DNA of 64,000 nucleotides from Paraescarpia echinospica (taxonomy: Eukaryota > Annelida > Polychaeta > Sabellida > Siboglinidae): contig CM034539.1 of assembly GCA_020002185.1 (NCBI GenBank), positions 31,303,897 through 31,367,896 on the forward strand, in the 5' to 3' direction. Positions within the stretch are counted from its first letter, which is position 1. Each line of letters starts with the position of its first letter. Below are positions 24,101-31,531 of this stretch, in pieces. The translations under genes and the position numbers were made by a program. The notes below the pieces were generated by a model. It was not told where the DNA came from and ran no database searches. It saw only the letters and a program-made list of their open reading frames with translations.

Positions 24101-26566
24101 AACAAACACAAACAGTCGAGACGAGGTAATAATGAATTTTGTGAAAATGCTAGGTAACTCCAAATAAACTGGATATGGTTTGTGTTGCAGTGGCGAGCCG
24201 TAACGCCACAGCTGGCCAGTTTGGACTATAGCATTAAACAGAGCATGAAGGGACGAGAACCTTCACCAGAGGTAATAGATTTAAGTGAATTGTTCAGTCT
24301 TCGTATTCTTGTACTTTTTGTGTGAATGTGGAGTGCCGTGGCTTAGTGCCTACAGCTTCGGACTCCCAATCGAGAGAACTCGGGTTCGCATCCTGTGCTG
24401 CCATGTTGAATCTTGGGAAAGTTCGTTCACTCTACATTGCTCCAGTTCACTCAGCTGTATGAACGAGTACCTGGCTATAGAGAGTAGTGGATATTTGTGT
24501 ACGAATAGTCTGCACATTAATTGCTTCCCAGAGAAGTTGAGATGGTGTTCGATTGAATAGGTCTGCCAGGGAGTAAAGTGTAAAGCCCTTTGAGCAGTTC
24601 AAAGGACTGAATAGTGCACTATATATTATGAACATACCTTTATTTTTTCTTTAAAATGGTGTGCCAGGTTGTGGTAAGGACAAGGCAAGTGTTGAAGGCA
24701 CGAAGCTCACCTTACTTCAATGGTAACATTGGTTTCAACCTCATAGAGTGACTTCAATTCCTGGTGGTGTACACATCCTGTGTTTAATTCACTTCTCTGT
24801 ACAAGTCATTGTTGGCTGTTTAAAGTAATTTTGAAAACCCTGAAGTTGAACACCCAAAGTGAACAAGGACATTCTGGAATTGCTGGACACAACCTGCCTG
24901 GTTCCAAAATCAAAACCACAAGTGGATTAAAGTACACTTGATTCAGTGAACTTCCTACTAATAATTACCACACCTGGCTTGAGACAGTGATTTTGGCATA
25001 TAACAGAATGGACACTTTTAGTATAGACACAGTTTAGAAATATTTGCGTTAATATAGATATGTCCTGTCGTTTGTCTTAGAAAACATCCCCATTAACTAC
25101 ATTTATACAATAGACACAAACAGTTGTTAACTCAGAAATGTCGACACAAGAAATTAAGTCAAAATTTATTCAGGTGTTACAACTCTTGTCTGTTGCAGGC
25201 AGATGAAAGCAACTACAACTATCTGACATTTAACACGTTCACAGATCAACTTTCAGGTAAGATCTAAAAGGTAGTCCCTGGTTCATAATTTGGTTACTCT
25301 CCAATATTTTAGTTACGACACCTTTGTAGTATTGCCATTATTCTGAAAGAATCAGCCCGAAGCGCTCTATTCTAAGTTGTCTAGACGTGGGTAGTAATTA
25401 TCTTTTAAAAGTGAGCTTATCAGAAAGTTAATTAATTTTCAATAGATTCAACATTAATTTAGTGTTTTACATAATCTATCTTTTCAGACTGATTTTCAAC
25501 TCTTGAGTTCCTTACACAGAAAACAGTTTTCAGCATGACTTTGATTTATAACCCCCTCTCCTGTAACTGTTTTAAGCAAATGTAAATAACATCTTCCACC
25601 CTTCATATTTAATCTGTATTGTACACAGTCTGTTATTGGTGTTTTATTGTACAGGGAAGATTGCAATGCCTACTGATCTGCAACAGCCAATGTCTGCCCT
25701 TGAAAGTAATTTCTGCGATACTGCCATTCTCCTGCATGAAGAGTTCCATACATCAGAAACCCTCAAGGAGGTGACACTAAGGTACTTTGAATTACAGTTT
25801 ATTCAACACATGCTACACATGTACAAGTACATGCTATTGTGTGACAAATGATGTAAATTTTTCTCGCTCTCTTAAAAACCATGTTACCAACAAATTCAAT
25901 ATGCATTGAAGGTTAAATTTCTGCTAGGCAGTTGGTTTGGAAAAGTTACCAGGTGTAATGACCAAAATACATTTTTAAAACCATTTGAACAAATGTATGC
26001 ACTTTTTTGTCCAACTGACTGTGGATAGTATTTAAACTATTCTCTTGTTACATATTGGGACATTAAAAAACTGGATTCATGATGGGCTAAGGGATTGATC
26101 GTCTCAGAATGGCATTGTCTGACATCAGATGAAATTACTTTCATCTGGCCTCATCCCCCCACCCCCTCAGATGAAAGTTTGTAAACATTGATAAAATGGT
26201 ATCAGTATATTAACAATATCGGTCCAAAGCAAAAATATCGATGTCTAACAACATATGAAACTGCCTTTTACCATCCTTCCCCCAAATGAAGTCATTTAGT
26301 TTGATATCGAACATCGACGTTCTGAGATGATCCCTAAACCAGTTAATGAAGCAGCTTTAATAACACTTTCTCCTGGCTCTCTTTCTCCGATCAGAAATCA
26401 CACCACAAGTGTGTATGGATGTTCAGTCCTCGGGCAGGAGACCTTCTTCCAGCTGAAGAAAACAAGGTCTGGCTCACAGACTCCATCTGAGAAGGATATA
26501 TCAATGTGCATAGACAAAGAGGCATCTCGGTCGCTTCTGAAGAATCATCATATTCAGACTATGTAG
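6031..26566 (+). CDS. HPS4: HPS4, BLOC-3 complex subunit (12 coding exons)
   Basis: Joining 6031-6192, 6666-6809, 7830-7937, 13872-14006, 14363-14457, 15612-15681, 20303-20327, 20833-23210, 24191-24271, 25199-25256, 25655-25781 and 26395-26566 gives one frame of about 1184 codons, with GT-AG at all eleven introns. The N-terminal ~240 residues (FFIFDHMQ, LCGQLMGMVTFF, FAGCIFFHNR) and the C-terminal ~145 residues (YNYLTFNTF, QETFFQLKK, SLLKNHHIQTM end) align by eye with vertebrate HPS4. In mammals HPS4 pairs with HPS1 as BLOC-3, a guanine-nucleotide exchange factor for Rab32/Rab38 acting on lysosome-related organelles; it belongs to the tri-longin family with CCZ1 and INTU. The middle (exon 8) is a long acidic Ser/Glu/Asp-rich insert, making the protein much longer than the ~700-residue human one. 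The start ATG at 6031 follows an in-frame stop at 6001. Confidence 0.9.
6666..6809 (+). CDS. HPS4: HPS4 coding exon 2
   Basis: Acceptor TTGCTACAG, donor GTAGGT, 48 codons in phase 0. CALCGQLMGMVTFFK matches the conserved LLCGQIAGVV segment of the first longin domain. Confidence 0.92.
6862..7045 (+). repeat. Rearranged tRNA-derived SINE
   Basis: A tRNA-like head (CAGTGGCGCAGGGATTAGAG) jumps directly to the SINE tail (CAGGGAGTAAAGTGTA ... GTGCTGTATAAGAAC). The missing B-box piece (GAGAACTTGGGTTCAAGTCC) reappears after the tail. Compare the full copy at 24328. Confidence 0.7.
7185..7415 (+). repeat. ~79-bp tandem repeat, about 2.9 copies
   Basis: Three units carry GCCACAGCGAACTGGGTATT and CACGTGAGCCAAAAATAGCT; the last unit lacks the CGCATCGGCCTATT segment. 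The flank from 7415 to about 7690 (GTGATTTTGGCAGAAAT ... ACCCACTTTGTT) also matches the flank after 23310, so the repeat sits in a larger mobile unit. Confidence 0.8.
7830..7937 (+). CDS. HPS4: HPS4 coding exon 3
   Basis: Acceptor TTGTTGCAG, donor GTATGT, 36 codons, phase 0. LEKLHQLFTFYQQSLEDVYE corresponds to the helical segment LDQLVGFFNFYNG of vertebrate HPS4. Confidence 0.9.
7938..7982 (+). repeat. Degenerate unit of the ~79-bp repeat at the intron 3 donor
   Basis: GTATGTCATACGTGACCAGCC ... GGTATTAAGTT resembles the unit TATGTCATGTGACCTGCCAC ... GGGTATTAAGT and begins at the splice donor itself. Confidence 0.5.
8039..8235. repeat. Dispersed repeat fragment
   Basis: It begins AGTCCTTTGGCCGAAGGTCC and continues with a low-complexity body. 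The start is a complementary echo of the ends of the repeats at 9735-9999 and 12905-13195 (CAAAGGACTTCAGGGCC), suggesting ends of one family. Confidence 0.45.
8856..9522 (-). pseudogene. LINE reverse transcriptase fragment
   Basis: The minus strand shows GEEQAVF, then motif A region DYKKAFDLVDRSSLW, then WQGENLSFV, the degraded RQG motif. Indels break the frame. It is an RT-domain piece of a CR1/L2/jockey-like non-LTR element inside HPS4 intron 3. About 560 bp of it is repeated at 9998-10546. Confidence 0.8.
9735..9999. repeat. Dispersed repeat, copy 1
   Basis: Over 260 bp nearly identical to 12905-13195, sharing GCAATCCATTTGCATATATA, CCATGTTCAATGCTCCATAA and the end GGACTTCAGGGCCNNTTGGCCCA. 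Confidence 0.85.
9998..10546 (-). pseudogene. LINE reverse transcriptase fragment, second copy
   Basis: A direct repeat of 8964-9510 with few differences (one copy keeps ATCGATGAAGGCAC where the other has a 7-nt deletion). The DYKKAFD-equivalent codons lie near 10090-10120 on the minus strand. It ends with the same AGCATTAAGCCACTAG. Confidence 0.8.
10636..10660. repeat. (CAGA)n microsatellite
   Basis: Five to six perfect CAGA/GACA units. Confidence 0.85.
10812..10965. repeat. Direct repeat copy 1 (pair with 11490-11634)
   Basis: The stretch from TCAGTGAACAGTAAACATGT to GCCGGGCAGAAACTGTTTCT is repeated about 680 bp downstream with a handful of changes. Confidence 0.8.
11490..11634. repeat. 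Direct repeat copy 2 ending in a hairpin
   Basis: Second copy of the 10812 segment. Its end, 11605-11633, is a hairpin with 14-nt arms (TGCCGGGCAGAAAC and its complement) around one base. It abuts the LINE tail that follows. Confidence 0.8.
11634..12405 (+). pseudogene. CR1/L2-like LINE 3' end (reverse transcriptase C-terminus)
   Basis: The reading frame shows YCIQAWRPYHRKD, LERVQRRATKI, LRDLSYEIHLKECGLTTL, IEVFKIINGYENID and SQRTVNEWNRLSAD, the usual C-terminal tail of CR1/L2-type reverse transcriptases. In-frame stops interrupt it near 11857 and 12004. The 3' end has three CTTGTTAAAT tandem units, a typical tail for these elements. It lies in HPS4 intron 3. Confidence 0.9.
12905..13195. 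repeat. Dispersed repeat, copy 2
   Basis: Second copy of the 9735-9999 repeat, same orientation. Confidence 0.85.
13872..14006 (+). CDS. HPS4: HPS4 coding exon 4
   Basis: Acceptor TTTCTTCAG, donor GTGAGT, 45 codons, phase 0. FQSFVQEIFATYVPYVWRF matches the conserved TFIEQILKNTSDLHKIF segment of vertebrate HPS4. Confidence 0.9.
14363..14457 (+). CDS. HPS4: HPS4 coding exon 5
   Basis: Acceptor TATGCTGTAG, donor GTACGT, 95 nt entering phase 0 and leaving phase 2. ASDVLQRIKRMPNVFAGCIF aligns with [20 protein letters not shown] of human HPS4; this is the clearest match in the gene. Confidence 0.93.
14512..14582. repeat. Short 44-bp-period direct repeat
   Basis: TTCAGTACGACAGGCCG followed by TTTTCCGGC occurs twice, at 14512 and 14556. 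Confidence 0.8.
14775..14987 (+). CDS. Unassigned small ORF in HPS4 intron 5
   Basis: From the ATG in ACAATGGCG the frame encodes about 70 residues with charged, non-repetitive composition (MADRITSTSDLPPYVL..., SDVDDQ, ending SWWPSWIVGYHDDGM). I do not recognise it. It could be the N-terminus of a dead DNA transposon protein; it is not part of HPS4, because exons 5 and 6 join cleanly across it. Confidence 0.3.
   Translation: MADRITSTSDLPPYVLDRLFDSFIEESLSDVDDQHNNDVGKLSIQLSSETAKTLKSWWPSWIVGYHDDGM
15137..15480 (+). pseudogene. Old CR1/L2-like LINE 3' fragment
   Basis: A highly decayed counterpart of the 11634-12405 tail. Segments corresponding to the KIINGYENID, TRGHEVTLVKE and SQRTVNEWN stretches and the AGATGAGCCAAAGGCTTC trailer can be followed through many indels. 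Confidence 0.7.
15612..15681 (+). CDS. HPS4: HPS4 coding exon 6
   Basis: Acceptor TTTTTACAG, donor GTGAGT. It completes the split Arg codon and reads VLCSQLDSELTSHLLLIQQQ, matching LIVSTQLPPSLTAKVLLH of human HPS4. Confidence 0.9.
15813..16040 (-). pseudogene. LINE ORF2 C-terminal piece
   Basis: In the same frame as the preceding RT segment but after a stop codon at 16043-16041. It starts GYDRYCSASEMFVNNN and runs 75 codons, so a single nonsense change separates it from the RT. Confidence 0.75.
16041..16958 (-). pseudogene. LINE ORF2, reverse transcriptase domain
   Basis: It shows FGFKKKHGT, motif A CFLDASKAFDRV, NGVRQGGILSPYLF and the catalytic YADDLVVF box, followed by KYLGHIIS. It is joined to the endonuclease part by a frameshift near 16955, where the upstream frame ends ALASVV and this one resumes LSKVFEKILL. 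Catalytic residues are retained, but the frameshift and the stop at the 3' side make the copy non-functional as it stands. Confidence 0.9.
16948..18600 (-). pseudogene. LINE ORF2, AP-like endonuclease and RT N-terminus
   Basis: 550 codons. Endonuclease motifs are in order: CLQETWLS, GGVAILW, LCVYMP, AVGDYNAD, SWLDHCIA and TTDHIPVI (the terminal SDH-type motif). The start of the RT follows (NLDCNKSCGLDGVYAEHLK, DNYRPIAL). It nicks target DNA for target-primed reverse transcription in active relatives. The frame terminates at the junction with the RT ORF. Confidence 0.88.
18627..19202 (-). pseudogene. LINE ORF1 (gag-like) protein
   Basis: About 190 codons. The basic N-terminal half has KKGRKKK and a Pro/Lys/Arg-rich stretch; a globular part follows with SRFATDVEPEVLQAHLEHIL and VFMNPEVWPEGAYVRWFHEK. 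The layout fits an RNA-binding ORF1p of CR1-like elements. No PHD or zinc-knuckle module is visible, so the 5' part may be truncated. It ends 26 nt before ORF2. Confidence 0.7.
19261..20302. other. Remainder of HPS4 intron 6, no gene
   Basis: AT-rich intron sequence with a G11 run near 19711-19721. It may include the LINE 5' UTR, but I cannot place the boundary. Confidence 0.4.
20303..20327 (+). CDS. HPS4: HPS4 coding exon 7 (25-nt micro-exon)
   Basis: Acceptor TGACTTTTCAG, donor GTAAAT. The 25 nt encode FPCQRIQP plus one base that pairs with AG at the start of exon 8 to give Glu. The phase fits only if this small exon is included, and the joined product RIQPEFDLPHGV aligns with the NVQIIPVFV region of HPS4. 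Confidence 0.8.
20833..23210 (+). CDS. HPS4: HPS4 coding exon 8 (large, acidic insert)
   Basis: 2378 nt, acceptor GTGTTTCAG, donor GTATGT. It starts in the second longin region (GVCLLSVYLTEEQMKLL, like PVFVTKEEAISL) and ends with VNVDLFVQTNSDLMLLLLME, like the MNLYTHCVKGLVLSLLAEE block of human HPS4. Between these lie about 700 residues rich in Ser, Glu, Asp, Thr and His, with repeated KTESEH/EAESEH words around 22150-22480. It is probably disordered, with no stop codons and no recognisable domain. Confidence 0.9.
23226..23400 (+). repeat. Degenerate ~79-bp repeat and flank after exon 8
   Basis: ATGTGACCTGCCACAG, CCGGGTATTAC, AGGCCTATTTTGCA and GAGCTAAAAATAGCT follow the repeat unit in order. 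The next ~100 bp (GTGATTTTGGCAGAAATGCA ... ATGCCCACTTTGTTCTGGT) match the flank at 7430-7650. Confidence 0.75.
23694..23714. repeat. (AAT)n microsatellite
   Basis: Run of TAATAATAATAATAA in HPS4 intron 8. Confidence 0.7.
24191..24271 (+). CDS. HPS4: HPS4 coding exon 9
   Basis: Acceptor TGTGTTGCAG, donor GTAATA, 27 codons, phase 0. PQLASLDYSIKQSMKGREP aligns with SSLASLNGLEVHLKETLP of human HPS4. Confidence 0.9.
24328..24650 (+). mobile_element. tRNA-derived SINE (family 1, fullest copy)
   Basis: The head has an A-box-like TGGCTTAGTGCCTACAGC and a B-box GGGTTCGCATCC at tRNA spacing. The body contains CTCTACATTGCTCCAGTTCA, CTGGCTATAGAGAGTAGTGG and GTTCGATTGAATAGGTCTG. The tail GAGTAAAGTGTAAAGCCC ... 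GCACTATATATTATGAA is followed by a T-rich stretch. Other copies lie at 6862, 43665, 46240, 49404, 52650 (-) and 59405 (-). Confidence 0.85.
25199..25256 (+). CDS. HPS4: HPS4 coding exon 10
   Basis: Acceptor TGTTGCAG, donor GTAAGA, 58 nt ending in phase 1. NYNYLTFNTFTDQLSG aligns with TYNFTHYDRIQSLLMAN of human HPS4. Confidence 0.88.
25655..25781 (+). CDS. HPS4: HPS4 coding exon 11
   Basis: Acceptor TTGTACAG, donor GTACTT. It encodes AMPTDLQQPMSALES and AILLHEEFHTSETLKEVTLR, matching [20 protein letters not shown] and the following EMTVRN of the third longin-like domain. Confidence 0.9.
26085..26340. mobile_element. MITE with terminal inverted repeats in HPS4 intron 11
   Basis: The left end GGCTAAGGGATTGATCGTCT and the reverse complement of the right end GGTTTAGGGATCATCTCAGA are imperfect inverted repeats of about 40 bp. 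The element is ~255 bp and ends about 55 bp before the last exon. Target duplication is not clear. Confidence 0.7.
26395..26566 (+). CDS. HPS4: HPS4 coding exon 12 (terminal)
   Basis: Acceptor CTCCGATCAG completes the split Arg codon. TSVYGCSVLGQETFFQLKK aligns with TAVYACCNPIQETYFQQL of human HPS4, and the C-terminus SRSLLKNHHIQTM with KQKLLKHGVNLL. The stop is at 26564-26566. Confidence 0.93.
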
Positions 26567-26687
26567 CAGAGACGCCGAGTGCAAAACCTGCATCCCGGTG
26601 TTACATGTTAAGGGCTTTGAAATAGAACAAATTCTACTACACACAATGAAGGATGTGTCAGGGTCATGGGTCCATTTGGAATGTTAG

Positions 26688-26693
26688 AATAAA
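26688..26693 (+). terminator. Polyadenylation signal for HPS4
   Basis: AATAAA about 120 nt after the stop codon. It is the first canonical signal downstream of the gene. Confidence 0.6.
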
Positions 26694-27058
26694 ACATCCT
26701 TTGAGAATTGTTCTTCTGTATAATCCATCGAGTGTGTTCAACTTCCTCCTCTGATCCTGGTTTGTTGCAGTCAGTGTTCCCTTTAGGATATGATTGATTT
26801 CTTTTTATTTGAATTCCCTGTTTGTCAGGCCCTTTGCCAGAAATTATGAAATTATCTTAATTTAACCAAAATTGTCGCTTTCAGCATGCGATCTTATCTT
26901 GCTCTCTGTTTCTTATGTTAATGTCAACCTTCACATTCGCATGGTGAATGTAGCTCAAAACTAATTTTCTATAGATTAGCTAACAGAACGTTTGTATTGC
27001 TTTTATATTAACAATATTCAAAACAAGAAAACTGGTACCACTAAATATCCTAGAAAAT

Positions 27059-27100
27059 GCACTCACTCACGCACACACACGCTCGCATGCACGCACACAA
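27059..27100. repeat. CA-rich microsatellite
   Basis: CACTCACGCACACACACGC-type imperfect run. Confidence 0.7.
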
Positions 27101-27154
27101 ATAACAAGAAAAACAATAACAAGAAAATGCCATTGGAGTGAAAATGATAGAATC

Positions 27155-28280
27155 ACAGTTGAAATTGTGTTATACTATAACTGATTCCAATGTTTACTCT
27201 TTATATGATATGATTTACATGGTTATGGTGCATTTAATGGGACAGGAGCAGTACTGTCGAATGGAATTCAACGCAGTATTGCAATAAACCCAAAAAGTGC
27301 AACTGGAGTTAATATGAGTGTACAGTAGTAGCCATTTTTGAAGTTTTTTGGTTGCACTTTCAAGCTTATTGCTCGCACGGATGCACACAATTGTGCATGA
27401 ATATAATCACCGACACTGCTCATATATACAGGATGTATAATATTTAATTGTGATTGCAATATAACAACTATAATATATGTGTAGAGTGCATTAGGACAAG
27501 TAAAAATACAGTAGTCATGTCAGAACTTTGTAAAAAAAGAAGAAGGATGGCCCTTATTATTTATTACGATTGATTTGCTGTTTTGTTCAAAGATGGCTGC
27601 AATGTCTCAGGCGATTGTTGTATCTTATTTACACTAGTGTTGCATTTTATGAAGTGTAAATCATAAATTGAAATAGTTCACCAGTAATTTTTTGCATGGC
27701 AAATTTTGGCCTAAAATTGATGTACAGAAGTGAAAACACTTATAACAATCATGTTTTTCAGTAGTAAATAATAAAAAAAAGGAAGCGGGCAGGGACAAGA
27801 AATTTTTTTTAATCAGCAACTCGCGCTGAATTGACGGCAATACACCAGACACATTCTGATTAACTTCTTGTTGTTTCATATAAGTTTGTTGGCCCAGGGT
27901 TCAGTCATATATTTATTGTTTTTGTTGAACCTAATACGTGCAATCACAGTTTGATTATGCATTTAAAAAGTGTATGTTTGATGGTATCACTTGATTGCAA
28001 GGTGTGGCCCAATTGGTGATCGATTATTGTAAAACATGGTTTTTGTGTGAAATTCTACTTTGATACATGATTATGGAAAGAAGTAGATTTGTTCAAATTG
28101 TAAATGAAATGTTTGTCTATGTACAATCAATAGCAGAGTGCCATAGAGAGTGTTATATGATTTGTTTTACAACTGATTGTGCCATCCATGAATTTAAAAC
28201 TGTGTTGTCATGTATTATATTATAGCTGATTCCAATGTTTGCTCGTTATATGATACTATTTACATGGTGATGTGACTTAA
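27155..28280. repeat. Pair of ~90-bp direct repeats
   Basis: TATACTATAACTGATTCCAA ... TTACATGGTTATG at 27165-27230 recurs as TATTATAGCTGATTCCAATG ... TTACATGGTGATG at 28215-28275. The sequence between is AT-rich without a gene. Confidence 0.6.
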
Positions 28281-28706
28281 CCCAGAGCTTTGCTGTTCTG
28301 TGGATACAGGAATTGGGTACAATTTAATGAAGCTGTTACACTGTTTTTTTAAACATGCTGTGTTACATAACAATGTGGCTGTGCCTATGGCTATATATGT
28401 GTTTGTTACAGTCAACTTGTGATATTGAACAAATATCCTGTTTTTGTTTTAAAATAAACAAATGTTATTGGTTGTTTTATAACTGGTAGAGTGTTTTATA
28501 ACTGGTAGTGTTTCACATGAAGGGAAAACCATATAATAGAAGCAGTGGTTCTGAATGTGATGATTTTATTGGAATGTAGGATTATTCCATGTCAACTCCG
28601 AGTGGTCCGCACGTTACGGAATAGAGGTCGGACAAGAACAAATACGTGGTAAACACGTGGTAGTTAAGTGTAACCTGATCGCTCAGAAACAATACAGGCC
28701 GACCAT

Positions 28707-28968
28707 ATACCTGCCAACTCTCCCGTGAAATCCGGGCGTCTCCCGGATTTTGGGTGTATCTCCTGGTCTTCCGGAATGCAGGGAAGTCTGGATTTTCTCT
28801 GAAAATCTCTAACAGCACCCCTCGTCTTCGAGACAGCGCGACATTACGGGAGACGTGCTGAATGGCTGAATTTCCGGCGAACAATCTCCAACAGCACCCC
28901 GCCTTCCGGGAAGTGTGCTGAACCGCTGATGGATCTCCCGGATTTCAACAAAAAAGTTGGCAAGTGTT
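28707..28968. mobile_element. MITE with inverted ends and a 7-bp target duplication
   Basis: The left end reads ATACCTGCCAACTCTCCCGT then GAAATCCGGG; the right end, reverse-complemented, reads ACACTTGCCAACTTTTTTGT then GAAATCCGGG. The element is flanked by CGACCAT on both sides (28700-28706 and 28969-28975), which could be an 8-bp duplication with one change. A partial relative is at 4770-4862. Confidence 0.75.
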
Positions 28969-28975
28969 CGACCAT

Positions 28976-31400
28976 TCTCATTTGGTCGCTTGGGGGGCGG
29001 GGCATAATGTTTACTTTCAAAATTTATCTTTCGTCTAATGTTCAATTATAATAATAATAAACTTTATTTAAACACTCATATCCAGTTCAAGGGTGTTAAC
29101 AACTAATAGCTACTAAAATGTAGATAATAGAATTAAACGTATAAAAAGACTAGAACTGCATATATATAACTCGTCACCATAAATTTATCTTTTTATTCAA
29201 ACAATGAAATGGACGTGTCAATAACCACACTTAGAAATAAATAAATAAAATTAAATGTCTAACCTGATAAAAACAGCCCATTTTGCATAATTTCCGTAAC
29301 GCGTTTTTTTAGTTAAGCAGATAGCTGACATATTATTCTATTTGCAGTCACTTAATACTCATCCTACGACCAAAATAACTGGCTATCTTTAAGTTGAATG
29401 TATCTGTGGATCTTCAAACACCCTGTTCCTGATTTAATGCAAATTTCATGACGGACGTCATGTTGAGATTTCCCTCGGCTTAACCATATTAAACTCAAAA
29501 CTGATTTTACTACCTCTATTGGCATGTGTATCCGCGATGTCTCGCATGTAGCGGGGCTTGGTATTGATTCCATGTGTGCATGTTTAGTTGTAGTGCACAT
29601 ACAAACATGGCGTGATGTCCGTCACGTGCACAGTCAGTCGTGATCTCCGTCACGAAAGCAGTTGCCATCACTTGCATGTGCATATTTACACAAAGTTATC
29701 GCACTTGGCGAGTGAATATTACTCTTGCAAGAATTGTCCAGCGTCATAACGTACCGAGCAGATCAGCTCGGCTCAATGGTGCCAGGGGAATGGTGCGTAG
29801 ATATATGAAGTGTGAAACAAACAAAATTACTATTTTATATGGTAGATGTGATTTTATTATTACTATGTTGTAGATGCATGTGGTTAGCAAAAATTACACG
29901 TAAGTTGCATATTGTTTACAGTTTTCGTCTGTGCATCGCAATTGTAGATATTCACAGGTCTTTTAGCGCTGGCTGATATTGTGACGTACTTCACGTTGTT
30001 CACCTCATGTCAGACATAGTGTTTGATTATGGACTAACTAGTGGACATTTACCCAATAGGCCATGATGAATTCATCTGCTTGTGACTGTCATTATGATGA
30101 CTAATAATTATATTGGTAGTCACATCCGTTTTTACTGAATTTGCAAGATAGATACGGATAGAATAGATACAGATATGTTATTGTCATTATTGCAGAGATG
30201 TCAACTTGCAACCATAAATTAGAGCAATGATCTCGTGGGTTTGTCATTACGACGAACGCTGAAGACGGTCACGGTAAACACTGAAGGCATGGTAGGGTAT
30301 GGTAGGGGTATTGTCTCTTGCCTATCGGAGTGGTCTGGGGTGAACGCTTTGAGCTCGAACATCAATTTGGGTTACACAATAGATGTTTCTCCAAAATGAA
30401 GATTTCAAGCTGAATGACCAACCGAGTTTTTTATGTGCATTCCATGGGCACACATGTGCTTAACAATCACTATCAAGAATGCTCAGTAAATAATTATTAA
30501 TATGCATTTTAAATGCAAGCTGCATAATACCTTACACATAGCTAAACCATTGGCCTTACAAGGGAATACAAAATTACTGACGGAATGTCAACAAGAAGCT
30601 CCAACTTCGCAGCTTTTCAGAATGAAGACATTGTTGTTTGTCTGATCATGCAAACGTCTGATTGATTTAGAAAATGCACCACTAGTTACTAGATATCTAT
30701 AATTATATATATTATCCAGTTTATTTGTAACAAATTTGAATTGTAGCAAATTTGTGATCTTACCTCTTGATCAAAAGGATCAACCACAAACTGCCAATTT
30801 AGTTGCTGTTGCATGCTTGGCCCTCTTGAGGGTGTCCTTGGATATTGTGATGCCGTTTCAGCACTGACCACTAGAATGAATACACATTTTATGTGTGATG
30901 ATACTGCGTAACACGGAAGTGCTCAAGTTGAGTCTGAATTTGGTTTTGTTCTTTGTTACAACACTGAACTCTTTCGCTGTCGGCATTGGAATGACTTTTT
31001 TAGGATTCCAAGCATTACTTCTGCCAACATGTTGTACATGAGCTGGCCATTCTCATCTTTCTGCACAGACATGTGGTACCAGAACTGGTCAACCCGTTCA
31101 AAATGTGCCTCTGTGCAGTCATCAACCTAGGGAACTAGCCCCCCGCGTTGATACTGTTATATTCTGAAGGTGTGCTCATAAACGAAGTCATTTTACTGGA
31201 ACTAGTTCCCTGCCGCTTGTGACTTGTGTGATGCCGCACAGACAGCCGTGCATTCCGACATGGGCCACATTGATGTCCAAACGACAAACCGTGCAAAATG
31301 CATGGCTACAACCCACTCGTGATGAGATCAACACCTGGCATTTGGCAGTGTATTCTTTCTTGAACCGTTGGTCCACTGTTTTTTGTCCTTTTACACTTGG
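28976..31400. other. Intergenic, no gene recognised
   Basis: AT-rich DNA with a short ATA/AAT run near 29048 and only short open frames. No exon with matched splice signals or protein similarity was recognised. Confidence 0.4.
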
Positions 31401-31407
31401 GTACAGC

Positions 31408-31531
31408 CACAGGGCCTATAGACCACGTGCGCTCGCGTCAATCTCTCTGTTTACGTTCTATATATGGTATTATATCATATATAGAACGTAAACACGCATA
31501 ACGACACGGGCGCACGTGCTGTAGACGACCT
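31408..31531. repeat. Long imperfect hairpin element
   Basis: The core arms 31448-31466 and 31476-31494 are perfect 19-nt complements (TGTTTACGTTCTATATATG) around a 9-nt loop. Outside, GACCACGTGCGCTCGCGTCA pairs imperfectly with the complement ACAGCACGTGCGCCCGTGTC. Probably a small fold-back element. Confidence 0.8.

Noticed and set aside
24328..24400. Possible tRNA gene (A and B boxes at tRNA spacing)
   Set aside because: The cloverleaf is not complete and the segment continues into a shared body and tail found in six other copies, so it is a SINE head.
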